From contig CABPZP010000001.1 of the NCBI GenBank assembly GCA_902461935.1, positions 62,001-126,000 on the forward strand: a stretch of 64,000 nucleotides of DNA. The letters are read 5' to 3'. Made by a program: the position numbers and the translations under genes. Source of the DNA: Merdicola sp905200315. GTDB lineage: Bacteria > Bacillota > Clostridia > TANB77 > CAG-508. Under the pieces are notes generated by a model, which was not told the origin of the DNA, ran no database searches, and worked only from the letters and a program-made list of their open reading frames with translations. This document shows, in pieces, positions 8,557 to 17,646 of this stretch. Positions within the stretch are counted from its first letter, which is position 1; each line of letters starts with the position of its first letter.

Positions 8557-9812
8557 AAGCTATTACCTATGGCCAAAAAAGGAATTGCACCATATCTACC
8601 ATTTAAATATCCTTTTTGCACATTTTCAGTTTTTCTTACTGAAAAATCATCTAATGGGTATAGTTCTGTACTTCCTTTCTTTGGATCTTTCTCTGTAAAC
8701 CATATTTGATCTCTTCTAAAGTTATCTAATGATAATAAATTAGTATCATGTGTATTAAATATTAATTGTGCATTATTTTTATTTATTTCTCTATTATGAA
8801 ATAATTTTATTATAAATTCAACCAATAATGGATGTAAGCTTTTATCTATTTCATCTACAATTATTACTTTCCCTTTTTCAAAGGATTCCTTTAAAATAGG
8901 GCTAAGAAAAAATAAATTTTGTGTTCCTAATGATTCTTCTTGTAATTCTAATTCATAATTTTCTTTATCTCCATTTTCATTTTCTATTTCATGAAATGTA
9001 GATATTCTTACTTCTTTTTGCACTATATTTTCATTTGGAATTTTAATGTTATTAAATGCTATTATATTACCAAGATTCATATCTTTAACTTCAAAATTAT
9101 AATCTTTTATAAGTATGTCTGCTTGTTTTAATAAATTAATTGTAAATTTCTTTAAACTTCCTTCTTTATCATTCTCAAATTTATCAAACACATATCCACC
9201 AGCATTCATATAATCATGATATGTGTCTATATCCTCTGAAAACCATATATATGCATCTTTAGTTTTTTCATAATTCCATTCTGTCGCTGTTGATAAAAAC
9301 AATTTTTTTTCTGTGTTTTTAGTTGATAATTCTTCTAATTTGCTTTGTTCTTGTTGAGTAAATTTATATTCATTTGTATTTTTTCTTTCAAAAACTAAAC
9401 TTGGTTTAGCTGATAAATATTGATATAAATATTCTGTATATATTCTATTTATATCTGCAGAAAAACCATATATATATTTAATATTATTTTTTATAAATAC
9501 AAATTTAAATTCACATGGTTCATTTATCGTTTTTAAATCAAATTTAAAAGGTCTCATTTCTGATAATGGTTCATTTATATTTCTTAGATTAGATTTTCTA
9601 ACCATTAATATTGCTGCTGTTATTGCTTTCATAAAATTTGTCTTTCCAGATGCGTTTGCACCATAAATAGCAGCTGACTTTAGATATCTTTCACCTGTAG
9701 AATTATTTTTTATAGTATTTTCTATATTTTCATCACCAATACCAGTTACCATACTAAATGTCATTTCATCTTTGATTGACATAAAGTTTTTAACGCTAAA
9801 TTCTATTAACAT
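8544..9812 (-). CDS. rloA: RloA-like AAA_15 ATPase, defence protein
   Basis: 422 residues. It starts FSVKNFMSIKDEMTFSM, typical of OLD/RecF-like AAA_15 ATPases, with Walker A GANASGKTNF, a central insertion, Walker B KVIIVDEIDKSLHP and the distal histidine motif FNTHDTNLLS. The ATG follows AAGGAGGAG. Pairs with the overlapping RloB-like gene as sensor/ATPase plus effector. The pair lies beside an integrase, consistent with horizontal gain. Confidence 0.88.
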   Translation of the reverse strand: MLIEFSVKNFMSIKDEMTFSMVTGIGDENIENTIKNNSTGERYLKSAAIYGANASGKTNFMKAITAAILMVRKSNLRNINEPLSEMRPFKFDLKTINEPCEFKFVFIKNNIKYIYGFSADINRIYTEYLYQYLSAKPSLVFERKNTNEYKFTQQEQSKLEELSTKNTEKKLFLSTATEWNYEKTKDAYIWFSEDIDTYHDYMNAGGYVFDKFENDKEGSLKKFTINLLKQADILIKDYNFEVKDMNLGNIIAFNNIKIPNENIVQKEVRISTFHEIENENGDKENYELELQEESLGTQNLFFLSPILKESFEKGKVIIVDEIDKSLHPLLVEFIIKLFHNREINKNNAQLIFNTHDTNLLSLDNFRRDQIWFTEKDPKKGSTELYPLDDFSVRKTENVQKGYLNGRYGAIPFLAIGNSLWED

Positions 9813-10021
9813 ATAAACTCCTCCTTGCTATATTATATTATAGAATTACAAAATTGTAAACACTTTTTAAATTATTTTTCGTATTTTTGTTATTTTTATT
9901 CATTTATTAATAAAATAATATTCATTTTTTATTTCTTTTATGTGTTTTTTGTTCTTTTTTTCCTTTTAAAATTGACTTATTTATAATTTTATTATATAAT
10001 AATTTTAGCAATAAAAAAATC

Positions 10022-10043
10022 CTAATGCTATGATGAACATTAG
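10022..10043. repeat. small hairpin upstream of the DUF2188 gene
   Basis: CTAATG...CATTAG within the AT-rich 9813-10144 stretch, which otherwise shows only a second weak hairpin (ATAAC...GTTAT at about 10056) and no coding signal. Confidence 0.3.
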
Positions 10044-10144
10044 AATTATTTACATATAACCCTTGCCAAGTTATATTTTATATATTATAGCATTCATTAT
10101 TGCTAGAAGTCAATACTTCAAGGATAGAAATTGGAGGTAAAATC

Positions 10145-10375
10145 ATGAAAAAAAATCAACATGTAACACCAAAAAGTGACTTGTGGCAAGTAATTGGTTC
10201 AGGAAATTCAAAACCAACTAAATTGTTTAACACACAAAAAGAAGCTATATCATATGGTAGAGAAATCGCTAAAAATCAAAACTCTGAACTAGTCATTCAT
10301 AATAAACATGGTAAAATTCGTGATAAAGACAGTTACGGCAATGATCCATGTCCACCTAAAGATACAAACTTTTAA
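10145..10375 (+). CDS. DUF2188 domain protein
   Basis: 76 residues: HVTPKSDLWQVIGSGNSKP, then FNTQKEAISYGREIAKNQ, SELVIHNKHGKIRDKDSYG and a C-terminal NDPCPPKD. This is the whole DUF2188 domain, a small soluble family of unknown function. The start at 10145 is chosen because GGAGGTAAAATC precedes it. Stands alone between accessory genes. Confidence 0.8.
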   Translation: MKKNQHVTPKSDLWQVIGSGNSKPTKLFNTQKEAISYGREIAKNQNSELVIHNKHGKIRDKDSYGNDPCPPKDTNF

Positions 10376-10377
10376 TA

Positions 10378-10403
10378 ATAGGAGATGAATAGTCATCTCC
10401 TAT
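10378..10403. terminator. hairpin after the DUF2188 gene
   Basis: ATAGGAGATGA, a four-base loop and TCATCTCCTAT form an 11-bp stem directly after the stop codon. There is no clear T-run, so termination is inferred from position. Confidence 0.5.
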
Positions 10404-10410
10404 TACTATG

Positions 10411-10641
10411 CTACTTTATATAAAAATACATTTTGCTGTCTTTATAATTATCATCTAATTTGTAACAATACACTTTGTTAAAATTTAATTCTTTCATATA
10501 ATCGTTTTCTTTTAACAAATTATTGCTTCTTCTTGATTTTCTCTTTTTGCAATTCCAATTAATTGTGAATTATCACAATTTGGTTCTATGCTCTCTGAAT
10601 TTGGTTGGTATATATAACCTTAAGAATATATATGTTTTCAT
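10411..10641 (-). pseudogene. decayed small gene with two frameshifts
   Basis: An AGGAG site precedes the ATG at 10641. Reading MKTYIFL, then in another frame YIYQPNSESIEPNCDNSQ and IGIAKRENQEEA, then in a third NNLLKENDYMKELNF and VYCYKLDDNYKDSKMYFY to the stop at 10411 gives one continuous protein of about 77 residues. This is good evidence for a formerly intact gene. The family is not identified. Confidence 0.5.
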
Positions 10642-10745
10642 ATGCTTCTCCTATTAATTTTTTTATTTCATATTAGCATTTTATTTAATATAAGTCTATA
10701 AATATGTGTAAAAATTGTAAAAAAGCGGAATAAATTCCGCGCTCT

Positions 10746-10777
10746 AAGAACTCTACTTTTTAGAGTTCTTTTTTTAT
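10746..10777 (+). terminator. intrinsic terminator
   Basis: AAGAACTCTA, a five-base loop and TAGAGTTCTT followed by a T-run. A second palindrome, GCGGAATAAATTCCGC, lies just left at 10725-10740. Both sit between the decayed gene and the IS91-like element. Confidence 0.6.
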
Positions 10778-10824
10778 TTTAATTTAGCACTTTTTTTAGT
10801 ATAATATTTTTGGAGGTAAAATAG

Positions 10825-11382
10825 ATGTCTGACTTTACAATTAAACAAATTTTTCAAGACCATTGGAATGATTTTCTTATTAATAATTCTGATATAAAAC
10901 TTAGACAAGTCGTTTTTGATGAAGTTGATAAAATAATTAATTGTGGTAACCCAGACTTTGGTTATGCTTTATATGTCTGTGAACATTGTGGTAAATTTCT
11001 TAAAGTTCCATTTAGATGTAAATCTAGATTTTGTAATACTTGTGGTGTCAAATATGCTCAGGATAGAGCTCTATCTATGGCTAAAAAATCCATTCGTTGT
11101 AAACACAGACATATTGTTTTCACTATGTCTGATTTATTGTGGCCATATTTTCAGAAATATCGTTTTCTTCTAAATGGTTTATTTGACTCTGCTTCAAAGG
11201 CTGTTCTTTCTTGGTTTTATGAATTAAATAAATCTCAAATTGAAATTAGAGAACAATTACGAAAATGGAATCTTTCTATAGAATTGTCTTTTGGGTATGA
11301 CCCTACTATTTGCAAATGTGGAGGTCATTTGATCTTCTTTGAGCTCAAACTCCCCAATAATACATTGCAAAATATTTCCTAA
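10825..11382 (+). CDS. IS91-family transposase with internal deletion
   Basis: 185 residues. The first 130 match the N-terminus of IS91-type Y2 transposases: IKQIFQDHWNDF, a zinc-binding region YVCEHCGKFLKVPFRCKSRF with CNTCG, then RCKHRHIVFTMSDLLWPYF. The next segment jumps to a second cysteine-rich tail (YDPTICKCGGHLIFFEL) that normally ends the protein. The central HUH/Y2 catalytic part of about 200 residues is missing, so the product cannot be an active transposase. GGAGGTAAAATAG precedes the ATG. Confidence 0.75.
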   Translation: MSDFTIKQIFQDHWNDFLINNSDIKLRQVVFDEVDKIINCGNPDFGYALYVCEHCGKFLKVPFRCKSRFCNTCGVKYAQDRALSMAKKSIRCKHRHIVFTMSDLLWPYFQKYRFLLNGLFDSASKAVLSWFYELNKSQIEIREQLRKWNLSIELSFGYDPTICKCGGHLIFFELKLPNNTLQNIS

Positions 11383-11409
11383 CTTTGTATAATAATCTCG
11401 GTGATTATA

Positions 11410-11664
11410 ATGAAGAAGAATAATAAATACCCTTTTGTTAATAACGTAAAAGAAATGAAAGATAATTTTAAAAAAATGATTGATTCTATGTCTGATGCTG
11501 ACTTCCTAGACTTTATTGAATATATTAATTCTTGTGTAGATATTTTTAATGAAGATTTTGATGAAGATTACTGTGTTGGAGATGAAGGCTGGGAAGACGA
11601 AGCTGCTAAATTTTATGGATATAATCCTGATAAAATAAAAGATGATGATTCTTTACCTTTTTAA
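11410..11664 (+). CDS. small acidic protein carried by the IS91-like element
   Basis: 84 residues from the ATG at 11410 (an in-frame GTG lies at 11401). The C-terminal half is strongly acidic (IFNEDFDEDYC, GDEGWEDEAAKFYGYNPDK, IKDDDSLPF). It follows the transposase by about 30 bases, and its 3' end is present again at 4110, so it travels with the element. No family is recognised. Confidence 0.55.
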   Translation: MKKNNKYPFVNNVKEMKDNFKKMIDSMSDADFLDFIEYINSCVDIFNEDFDEDYCVGDEGWEDEAAKFYGYNPDKIKDDDSLPF

Positions 11665-11755
11665 ACTTCAAAATTTTTATATATTTTGAGGCTTTTTTAT
11701 GATGCCTGTTTATTTTTTTATAATTTTTCTTCTAAAACAGGAATTTCCTATAATA
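11581..11755 (+). repeat. right end of the IS91-like element (copy 2 of the 175-bp repeat)
   Basis: Almost identical to 4110-4284. Ends with CAGGAATTTCCTATAATA, a motif that also occurs beside two other minus-strand terminators at about 32936 and 59628. Confidence 0.85.
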
Positions 11756-11782
11756 CAAAAAGAGGTAACATTTAGTTACCTT
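11756..11782 (-). terminator. terminator of the mscS gene
   Basis: GGTAAC, a five-base loop and GTTACC, followed on the minus strand by a short T-run, directly downstream of the mscS stop codon. Confidence 0.6.
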
Positions 11783-11801
11783 CTATACATAAAATTTTAT
11801 A

Positions 11802-12863
11802 TTATTGTTTTACATATACTGTTTTTGTATCATATGCAAGTTCTACATTTTCGCTTTCTAATATTTGCATTATTTTAAAATTTATTTCCTCTTTTTGTTT
11901 TAAAAAACTTCCATAATCTACTGAGTCTGTAAATGCATATATTAGCAAATTAATTGTATTATCTGTTATTTTGTCAAATTTTACTATTATTGAATCATCC
12001 ATAACAGCTTCTTTTTCTTTAAGCATTGTTTTTATTTTTTCTTCTATTATTTTAACTTTATTTAATGGAGTTTCAAGCGTTATTCCAAGATTAATTTTGT
12101 ATCTTCTCTTTTCAATTTTACTACAATTTATTAAAGATTCATTTGCAATAATTGAATTTGGTATATTTACTATAGAATTTTCAAAGGTACGTAATCTTGT
12201 ACTTCTATAAGTTATATCTTCTACTGTACCTTCGTAGTCTTTAAACTGAATCCAATCTCCAACTTTAAATGGTTTATCTGTAAAAATTACAAATCCTCCA
12301 AGTAAGTCTTTTGCTAAATTTTGTGCTGCAAGTGTTATTACAACACTGCTTATTCCAAGACCTGTAACTAATCCACTTAAATCATATCCTAATTCTAATA
12401 CAGCTATAAATGTTGCAACTATATAAACCAAACCTCTTATAATTTTCACAACAAAAGTTGATATTCCGTCGCCTTCATCTTCATCGTTATTACTAAATTT
12501 TCTAAATGTATCCATTGTTATAGCTTCTGCTATAATTCTTGCAACCGAATATATTACTAAAACTTTAAATACCTTTGTAATATAGCCCAAAATTGTTGTA
12601 GATATTAGTAATGGTCTTTTTAAGAAGATTATTGCTATATAAATCCCTATTAAATTCACTAATTTTCTTGTTGTATTATACAAAGCACTTTTTCTTCTAT
12701 CTGCTTTTTTTATTTTTTTTCTTAATAGTTTTGTTGTAACATTTGCAATTCCTGTACTAAAAATTCTAAAAAATACCGTTATTCCTATTGCTATAATTAT
12801 ATCAATTACAGTTTCTACAGTAAAATTACTAAAATAACTTACAATTTTATTAAATTCGTTCAT
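11802..12863 (-). CDS. mscS: MscS family mechanosensitive channel
   Basis: 353 residues. Several membrane helices fill the first 180 residues, including the pore-lining GLVTGLGISSVVITLAAQNL, followed by KDLLGGFVIFTDKPFKVGDW, the beta-domain hallmark of MscS, and a soluble C-terminal domain. Releases solutes on osmotic downshock at the cytoplasmic membrane. Upstream neighbour is rnhA on the same strand. Confidence 0.92.
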   Translation of the reverse strand: MNEFNKIVSYFSNFTVETVIDIIIAIGITVFFRIFSTGIANVTTKLLRKKIKKADRRKSALYNTTRKLVNLIGIYIAIIFLKRPLLISTTILGYITKVFKVLVIYSVARIIAEAITMDTFRKFSNNDEDEGDGISTFVVKIIRGLVYIVATFIAVLELGYDLSGLVTGLGISSVVITLAAQNLAKDLLGGFVIFTDKPFKVGDWIQFKDYEGTVEDITYRSTRLRTFENSIVNIPNSIIANESLINCSKIEKRRYKINLGITLETPLNKVKIIEEKIKTMLKEKEAVMDDSIIVKFDKITDNTINLLIYAFTDSVDYGSFLKQKEEINFKIMQILESENVELAYDTKTVYVKQ

Positions 12864-12880
12864 TGTACTTTTCTCCTTTT

Positions 12881-13315
12881 TTATAATTTGTTTATTTCAC
12901 TTCGTGCCAATTCATCACATCTATTATTTAGTTCATTATCACTGTGTCCTTTTACCTTTACAAATTCCACGTTATACTTTTTTACTAAAGTATATAGTTC
13001 TTCCCATAATTCTTTATTTTTTACAGGTCCTTTGGTTGAGGTTTTCCAATTATTCTTTTTCCAATTATAAATCCATCCTTGATTAAAACAATTAACTACA
13101 TATGCACTATCACTATAAACTGTTGCTTTGCATTCATTTTTTAAACATTTTAGTGCCTCTATTACTGCTGTAATTTCCATTATATTATTTGTAGTATTCT
13201 TGTTTCCACCAGATATTTCTTTTTTGTTTTCTCCATATATTAGCACTGCTCCCCAGCCTCCTGGACCGGGGTTTCCTGAGCATGCTCCATCCGTATATAT
13301 TGTTACACTTACCAT
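12881..13315 (-). CDS. rnhA: ribonuclease HI
   Basis: 144 residues, full length. The four catalytic acids are visible: Asp in IYTDGACSGNPGPGGWG, Glu in NNIMEITAVIEAL, Asp in VYSDSAYVV and Asp in NELNNRCDELAR. Cleaves RNA in RNA-DNA hybrids during replication and repair. Divergent from tmcAL, with starts about 95 bp apart. Confidence 0.96.
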   Translation of the reverse strand: MVSVTIYTDGACSGNPGPGGWGAVLIYGENKKEISGGNKNTTNNIMEITAVIEALKCLKNECKATVYSDSAYVVNCFNQGWIYNWKKNNWKTSTKGPVKNKELWEELYTLVKKYNVEFVKVKGHSDNELNNRCDELARSEINKL

Positions 13316-13408
13316 AAAAACTCCCTAATATTGATATTTTTTTTATTTTGTGATATTATACCAATAATTATTTTATATTACAAGATATTTTTTGAAAGGA
13401 GTTTTTTT

Positions 13409-14641
13409 ATGGCAAATGTTTTAGGTATTATTGCTGAATACAATCCTTTCCATAATGGACATTTATACCACTTACAAAAGTCTAAAAAAATGACAAATTC
13501 TGAATATACAATATGCGTTATGAGTGGTAACTTTGTTCAAAGAGGCGATACTTCTCTTATAGATAAATGGACAAAAACTAAAATGGCATTAGATAATGGT
13601 ATAGATTTAGTTATAGAATTGCCAACTTTATATGCAACATCTAGTTCTGAAAATTTTGCCCTTGGTGCAATTAAAATTCTAAATGAACTAAAAATTGTTG
13701 ATTTTTTGTCTTTTGGCTCTGAAAATTGTGAAATAGATGTACTTAATAACATAGCTAATGTGCTATATGAAGAACCTAAACAATTTACAGCATTACTTTC
13801 TCATGAATTAAGTAAAGGTCTTTCTTTTCCTAAAGCTCGTGAAAATGCTCTTTTAATGTATTTAAATAATATTCAAAAATATTCAAATATCTTAAATCAA
13901 TCTAATAATATTTTAGGTATAGAATATTTAAAAGCCTTAAAGAAAACAAAATCTCATATAATTCCCGTATCTGTAAAAAGGGAAAAAGTTTATTATAATA
14001 GTCACAATGTTGTTGACGAATATGCAAGTGCAACAGCAATAAGAGAATTATTAAAACATAATGCTTATGATGAAATAAGATGTGTAATGCCAGATAATTC
14101 TTATATGCTTTTAACAAGTAGTCTTGAAGCAGGAAACTATATAACTACATTACAAACTTTTGAAAGAGAAATTTTATATAAATTAAGAATTATGAAAACA
14201 TCTGAAATTGCTGAAATTCCAGATGTTAGCGAAGGTTTAGAATTTGCCTTAAAAACTGCAAGTAATTCTTGCAATACTTTAATAGATTTAATTTCTACTG
14301 TAAAGTCTAAAAGATATACTCAAACTAGAATTCAAAGAATATTACTGTATATTTTACTTAATATTACTAAACACGATATGGAAATTTCTAAAAAGGTTAC
14401 TCCTTATATTAGGGTTTTAGGTTGTAACGAAAAAGGAAAACGTATGTTATCTGCAATAGCAAGTCAAAATAAAAAAGTACAATTAATAACCTCTGTAAAA
14501 AAATATATGGAAAATTCTAAAAACAACAATTTAAAATTAATGTTAGAAAAAGATATTTTATCTACTAATATTTATACCTTAGGTTTTAAAAATAAATCTC
14601 AAGCTAATTTAGATTATACACAAAAATTGATTACATTATAA
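13409..14641 (+). CDS. tmcAL: tRNA(Met) cytidine acetate ligase (YlbM family)
   Basis: 410 residues. The N-terminal nucleotidyltransferase fold is clear: VLGIIAEYNPFHNGHLYHL, with the HxGH motif, then VMSGNFVQRGD and IDLVIELP, and ATAIRELL further on. In Bacillus subtilis TmcAL makes N4-acetylcytidine at the wobble base of elongator tRNA-Met from acetate and ATP. GAAAGGAG precedes the chosen ATG; an in-frame ATG at 13331 has no such site. Single-gene transcript ending in a good terminator. Confidence 0.93.
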   Translation: MANVLGIIAEYNPFHNGHLYHLQKSKKMTNSEYTICVMSGNFVQRGDTSLIDKWTKTKMALDNGIDLVIELPTLYATSSSENFALGAIKILNELKIVDFLSFGSENCEIDVLNNIANVLYEEPKQFTALLSHELSKGLSFPKARENALLMYLNNIQKYSNILNQSNNILGIEYLKALKKTKSHIIPVSVKREKVYYNSHNVVDEYASATAIRELLKHNAYDEIRCVMPDNSYMLLTSSLEAGNYITTLQTFEREILYKLRIMKTSEIAEIPDVSEGLEFALKTASNSCNTLIDLISTVKSKRYTQTRIQRILLYILLNITKHDMEISKKVTPYIRVLGCNEKGKRMLSAIASQNKKVQLITSVKKYMENSKNNNLKLMLEKDILSTNIYTLGFKNKSQANLDYTQKLITL

Positions 14642-14665
14642 AAAGCCCTTGTCTAAGGGCTTTTT
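14641..14665 (+). terminator. intrinsic terminator of tmcAL
   Basis: AAAAGCCCTT, a four-base loop and AAGGGCTTTTT overlap the stop codon. It also serves the converging minus-strand gene. Confidence 0.8.
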
Positions 14666-16169
14666 CTTAGTAATTTTTATAAATACTTTCATAAATTCTA
14701 TTTTGTATTATTCCAACACTTATAGAACCATTTCCTCCGGCTCCTCCATTATTCATTTTACCACCATTTGCCATTATAGAACCAGATTCAATATATTCTT
14801 TTTTGCAGAAAATATTAATTGAACCTGCACCTGAGCTTCCTCCACTTGCAATATTATCATCTGACGAACCTTGTCCGGCCATTACTTCCATTTGCTTCAA
14901 TTATATTATTATTATTTATAGTTTCTCCATATATAATCAATAATCCTCCTGTACCATTTGCTCCGGCAAAAGTAGAATTTGAGTATGTGGATTCACTTTT
15001 CATTCCATAGCCACCCGGATTTCCTGCTCCGCCTCCAGCTCCATAATTTGAGCTATACGCAGATATTCCTTTTCCTCCGGCTCCGCCATTTTCTACTCCT
15101 TTTTGCCCTTGTGCATCATACCTTACACAAATTGCCCCTCCGGCAGAACCTCCTGAATATGAAGTTCCATTTGTTCCTGCACCTGAAACTCTAGAACCAC
15201 TTCCTCCAGAAAATCTTTTAGCAGCTCCTGAGCCTCCTCCTCCAGTTTTTCTATTTTCACCATTTTTTCCAGGTTTTCCAGCTATCATTGTTCCTGTAGA
15301 AATTTGAGCTTCTCCTCCTAAAGCTCCTTCTTTTGGAACATATTCATAGCTTTCATCTGAGTTTTTCCATAAATAAACATTTTGACCTTCTGCAATTGCA
15401 CCTCTTGCAGTCATACTTATTTTTCCATTATTAGTTATTGTACCAGTACAATATACTAACATTCCCTTTGGTCCTCCATAGCCTTTGTCGTTTTTACATG
15501 AAGTTAAAGTAACATTTTCAGATATTGTCAAATTTCCTTTTACTTTTAAAACAACCATATTTTTTGCAGAATCCGTTGATGAGGTTGCACAGTCTTTAGT
15601 TGAATCTCCAAACTCGTATACTTTATTATTTAATGTAGCACCATCAACTTGTGAAGTTCCGTCTAATATTAAATCTCCTGAATTTACAATAACATCCAAT
15701 GAATATAACTCATCATTAATATTAATTTCATTTATCCCATTATCATTTATCTTTTTAACTGCTTCTATTATGCTATTAGGTTCAAAATTATTATCTTCTA
15801 TTAACTTTTGATCTATTATTCCTAATTTATCATTTACCGTAAAAGCATATCCCTTATAATTAATTATTGCATTTGAATTTTCATAATAAATTCCTTCTAT
15901 ATTATCCTTTTCCTCTAGTCTTTCACAGTCAGTCACAATAGTGTTTCTTTTTTCTTCTGAATTTACACTTGCTTTTACATCTAATAGCATTAGCTGTAGA
16001 CTTTCTTTTGCATCTGCTTGGTTAGTATTTTGTTTTGCTACTTGGGCTTTTTTTACAATTCCATTTTCACCTATTACCATATTTAAGGTTACACCGGCTA
16101 ATATTAATAAAACAATTATTGTTATTATTAGAGCAATTAAGGTTATACCAACATTCGAGTGTGTTACCT

Positions 16170-16205
16170 GTAGAGAGTGTGCGTCCTTAGTGCTATCCTC
16201 TCTAC
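16170..16205 (-). repeat. GTAG-type palindrome inside the pilin-like leader
   Basis: GTAGAGAG...CTCTCTAC, 36 bases, a diverged relative of the dispersed GTAG hairpins. It is read through in the pilin frame as part of the leader (GREDSTKDAHSLQ). Confidence 0.5.
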
Positions 16206-16224
16206 CTTCTTTTTCTATTTGCTG

Positions 16225-16248
16225 GAGTACAGAGGCATTCGCCTCTAC
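16225..16248 (-). repeat. GTAG-type palindrome inside the pilin-like leader (second)
   Basis: On the minus strand GTAGAGGCGAATGCCTCTGT, clearly related to GTAGGGGCGGACGCCTCTGT at 38586-38613 in the paralogue. Translated as VEANASV. Confidence 0.6.
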
Positions 16249-16261
16249 TTCATTAAAGTAT

Positions 16262-16299
<38 letters not shown>

Positions 16300-16414
16300 G
16301 TATCAATGGTTTTAAAGTTTTTGTTCATTTTTTATATCTCCTTCTTTTGTTTTTCTTTAAGCAAACATTTCTGTTTACCTCTATAATTATATCATTTGAA
16401 ATTTTAACCTATTT

Positions 16415-17464
16415 TTATTTTCTTGCTTTTGCAAGTCTTTTTATATATCTTACTTTTCTAAATATTTTTTCTGCTATTTTATATAGCTTATATGTTAATG
16501 GTTTAAATGGTATATATAGTTCTCCTATAAATTCTGTATATTCCGCTCCAAATCCTTTTTTAAATCTGTATAAACCATTGCTATTATCTGCAATTCCTGG
16601 TACTCCACGTAAATCGAACATATCGTCTCCACGTGCTATTGAAATTTTTATCATTTCCCAATATAGCAAATAATTTGGCATAACATTTCTATATTTATTA
16701 CTACTTGCTCCATATAAGTACCAGGTTTTATTTCCGTACATTATTGGTATTACTCCTGAAATTGGTTTTCCTTCATAATATGCCATTAGTACTTTCATAT
16801 GTTCTGGTCCAAGTTCATCATACATTTTTTCAAAGTATTCTAGTGGACGTATTATAAATCCATCTCTTGCTCCTGTTTCTATCATTATTTTATGAAAATC
16901 TTTTAAGTCTTCTCTTGTTCCATCTTTTACAGTAACACCTTTTCTAGTTGCTAAACGTACATTATATCTTGTTTTTGAATGAAATCCAGCAAATATTTCG
17001 TCTTCTGTTTTTCCTCTCATATCTAATCTAAATACATAACGTGGTTGTATTTCTTCGCTAAAGTCTTTTGCATCATCTTTAACTTTATATCCTAAAGTTT
17101 CAACTATGCTTCTAAATTCTTTATCATCGCTTTTTATATCTGGTTCTATCTTTACAACCATAGCTTTATATTTTTTTGCTAATAATTTTATTCCTTCTGT
17201 AAGTTGAGTTAAAACTTCTACATTATGAATATCACATACAGGTCCACGAGATGAATACATTAAATATCCAAAAATAGGAATTTTACGTATTAAAACACTT
17301 ATAGATCCTATAATGTTTCCATTGCTATCTTCGGCTAAAACTACTTCATTTTTCCAAAAAGATTTAACTTTTCCCCATTCTAAAGATTGTTGAAAATTAC
17401 ATCTTTCGTGTCCCTCTAAAAATTTTTTATATAGTTCTTTGTCTTTTTCTTCTAAAATTCTCAA
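16415..17464 (-). CDS. FemAB family peptidoglycan bridge aminoacyltransferase
   Basis: 349 residues starting at TTG after AGGAGGATTTAAA. The paired GNAT-like fold of FemABX is recognisable: CNFQQSLEWGKVKSFW, FGYLMYSSRGPVCD, FAGFHSKTRYNVRLATRKGV, YYEGKPISGVIPIMYGNK and WYLYGASSNKYRNVMPNYLL. These enzymes add amino acids from aminoacyl-tRNA to the lipid II stem peptide in the cytoplasm. Which residue is added cannot be told. Confidence 0.88.
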   Translation of the reverse strand: MRILEEKDKELYKKFLEGHERCNFQQSLEWGKVKSFWKNEVVLAEDSNGNIIGSISVLIRKIPIFGYLMYSSRGPVCDIHNVEVLTQLTEGIKLLAKKYKAMVVKIEPDIKSDDKEFRSIVETLGYKVKDDAKDFSEEIQPRYVFRLDMRGKTEDEIFAGFHSKTRYNVRLATRKGVTVKDGTREDLKDFHKIMIETGARDGFIIRPLEYFEKMYDELGPEHMKVLMAYYEGKPISGVIPIMYGNKTWYLYGASSNKYRNVMPNYLLYWEMIKISIARGDDMFDLRGVPGIADNSNGLYRFKKGFGAEYTEFIGELYIPFKPLTYKLYKIAEKIFRKVRYIKRLAKARK

Positions 17465-17484
17465 TTTAAATCCTCCTACAATAT

Positions 17485-17512
17485 AAGTCGACAGAAACGT
17501 CGATTACTACAA
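17485..17512 (-). repeat. diverged GTAG hairpin repeat
   Basis: On the minus strand GTAG, TAATCGACG, a short loop and GTCGACTT, immediately upstream of the FemAB gene. Matches the GTCGAC-type member at 27314. Confidence 0.45.
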
Positions 17513-17582
17513 TTTTAATTATTTTACACTAATAAGATGTTTTTTACAAGATAAAAATTTTTTTTGTTATACCTTTTTAAAA

Positions 17583-17611
17583 TTTAATGACGGTCAATGA
17601 CCGCCATTAAA
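17583..17611 (-). terminator. terminator of the deacetylase operon
   Basis: TTTAATGACGGTCA and TGACCGCCATTAAA form a long stem just past the stop of the polysaccharide deacetylase gene. Confidence 0.6.
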
Positions 17612-17646
17612 TCTATAAATTTTTTAAATCTATTTAAAACAATTAT

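Larger units (their letters stand above)
10825..11755 (+). mobile_element. IS91-like element, internally deleted
   Basis: Contains a shortened IS91-type transposase and a small acidic ORF. Its right 175 bp recur at 4110-4284, which fixes the likely right end at about 11755. The left end is not defined; I start it at the transposase codon. Confidence 0.5.
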
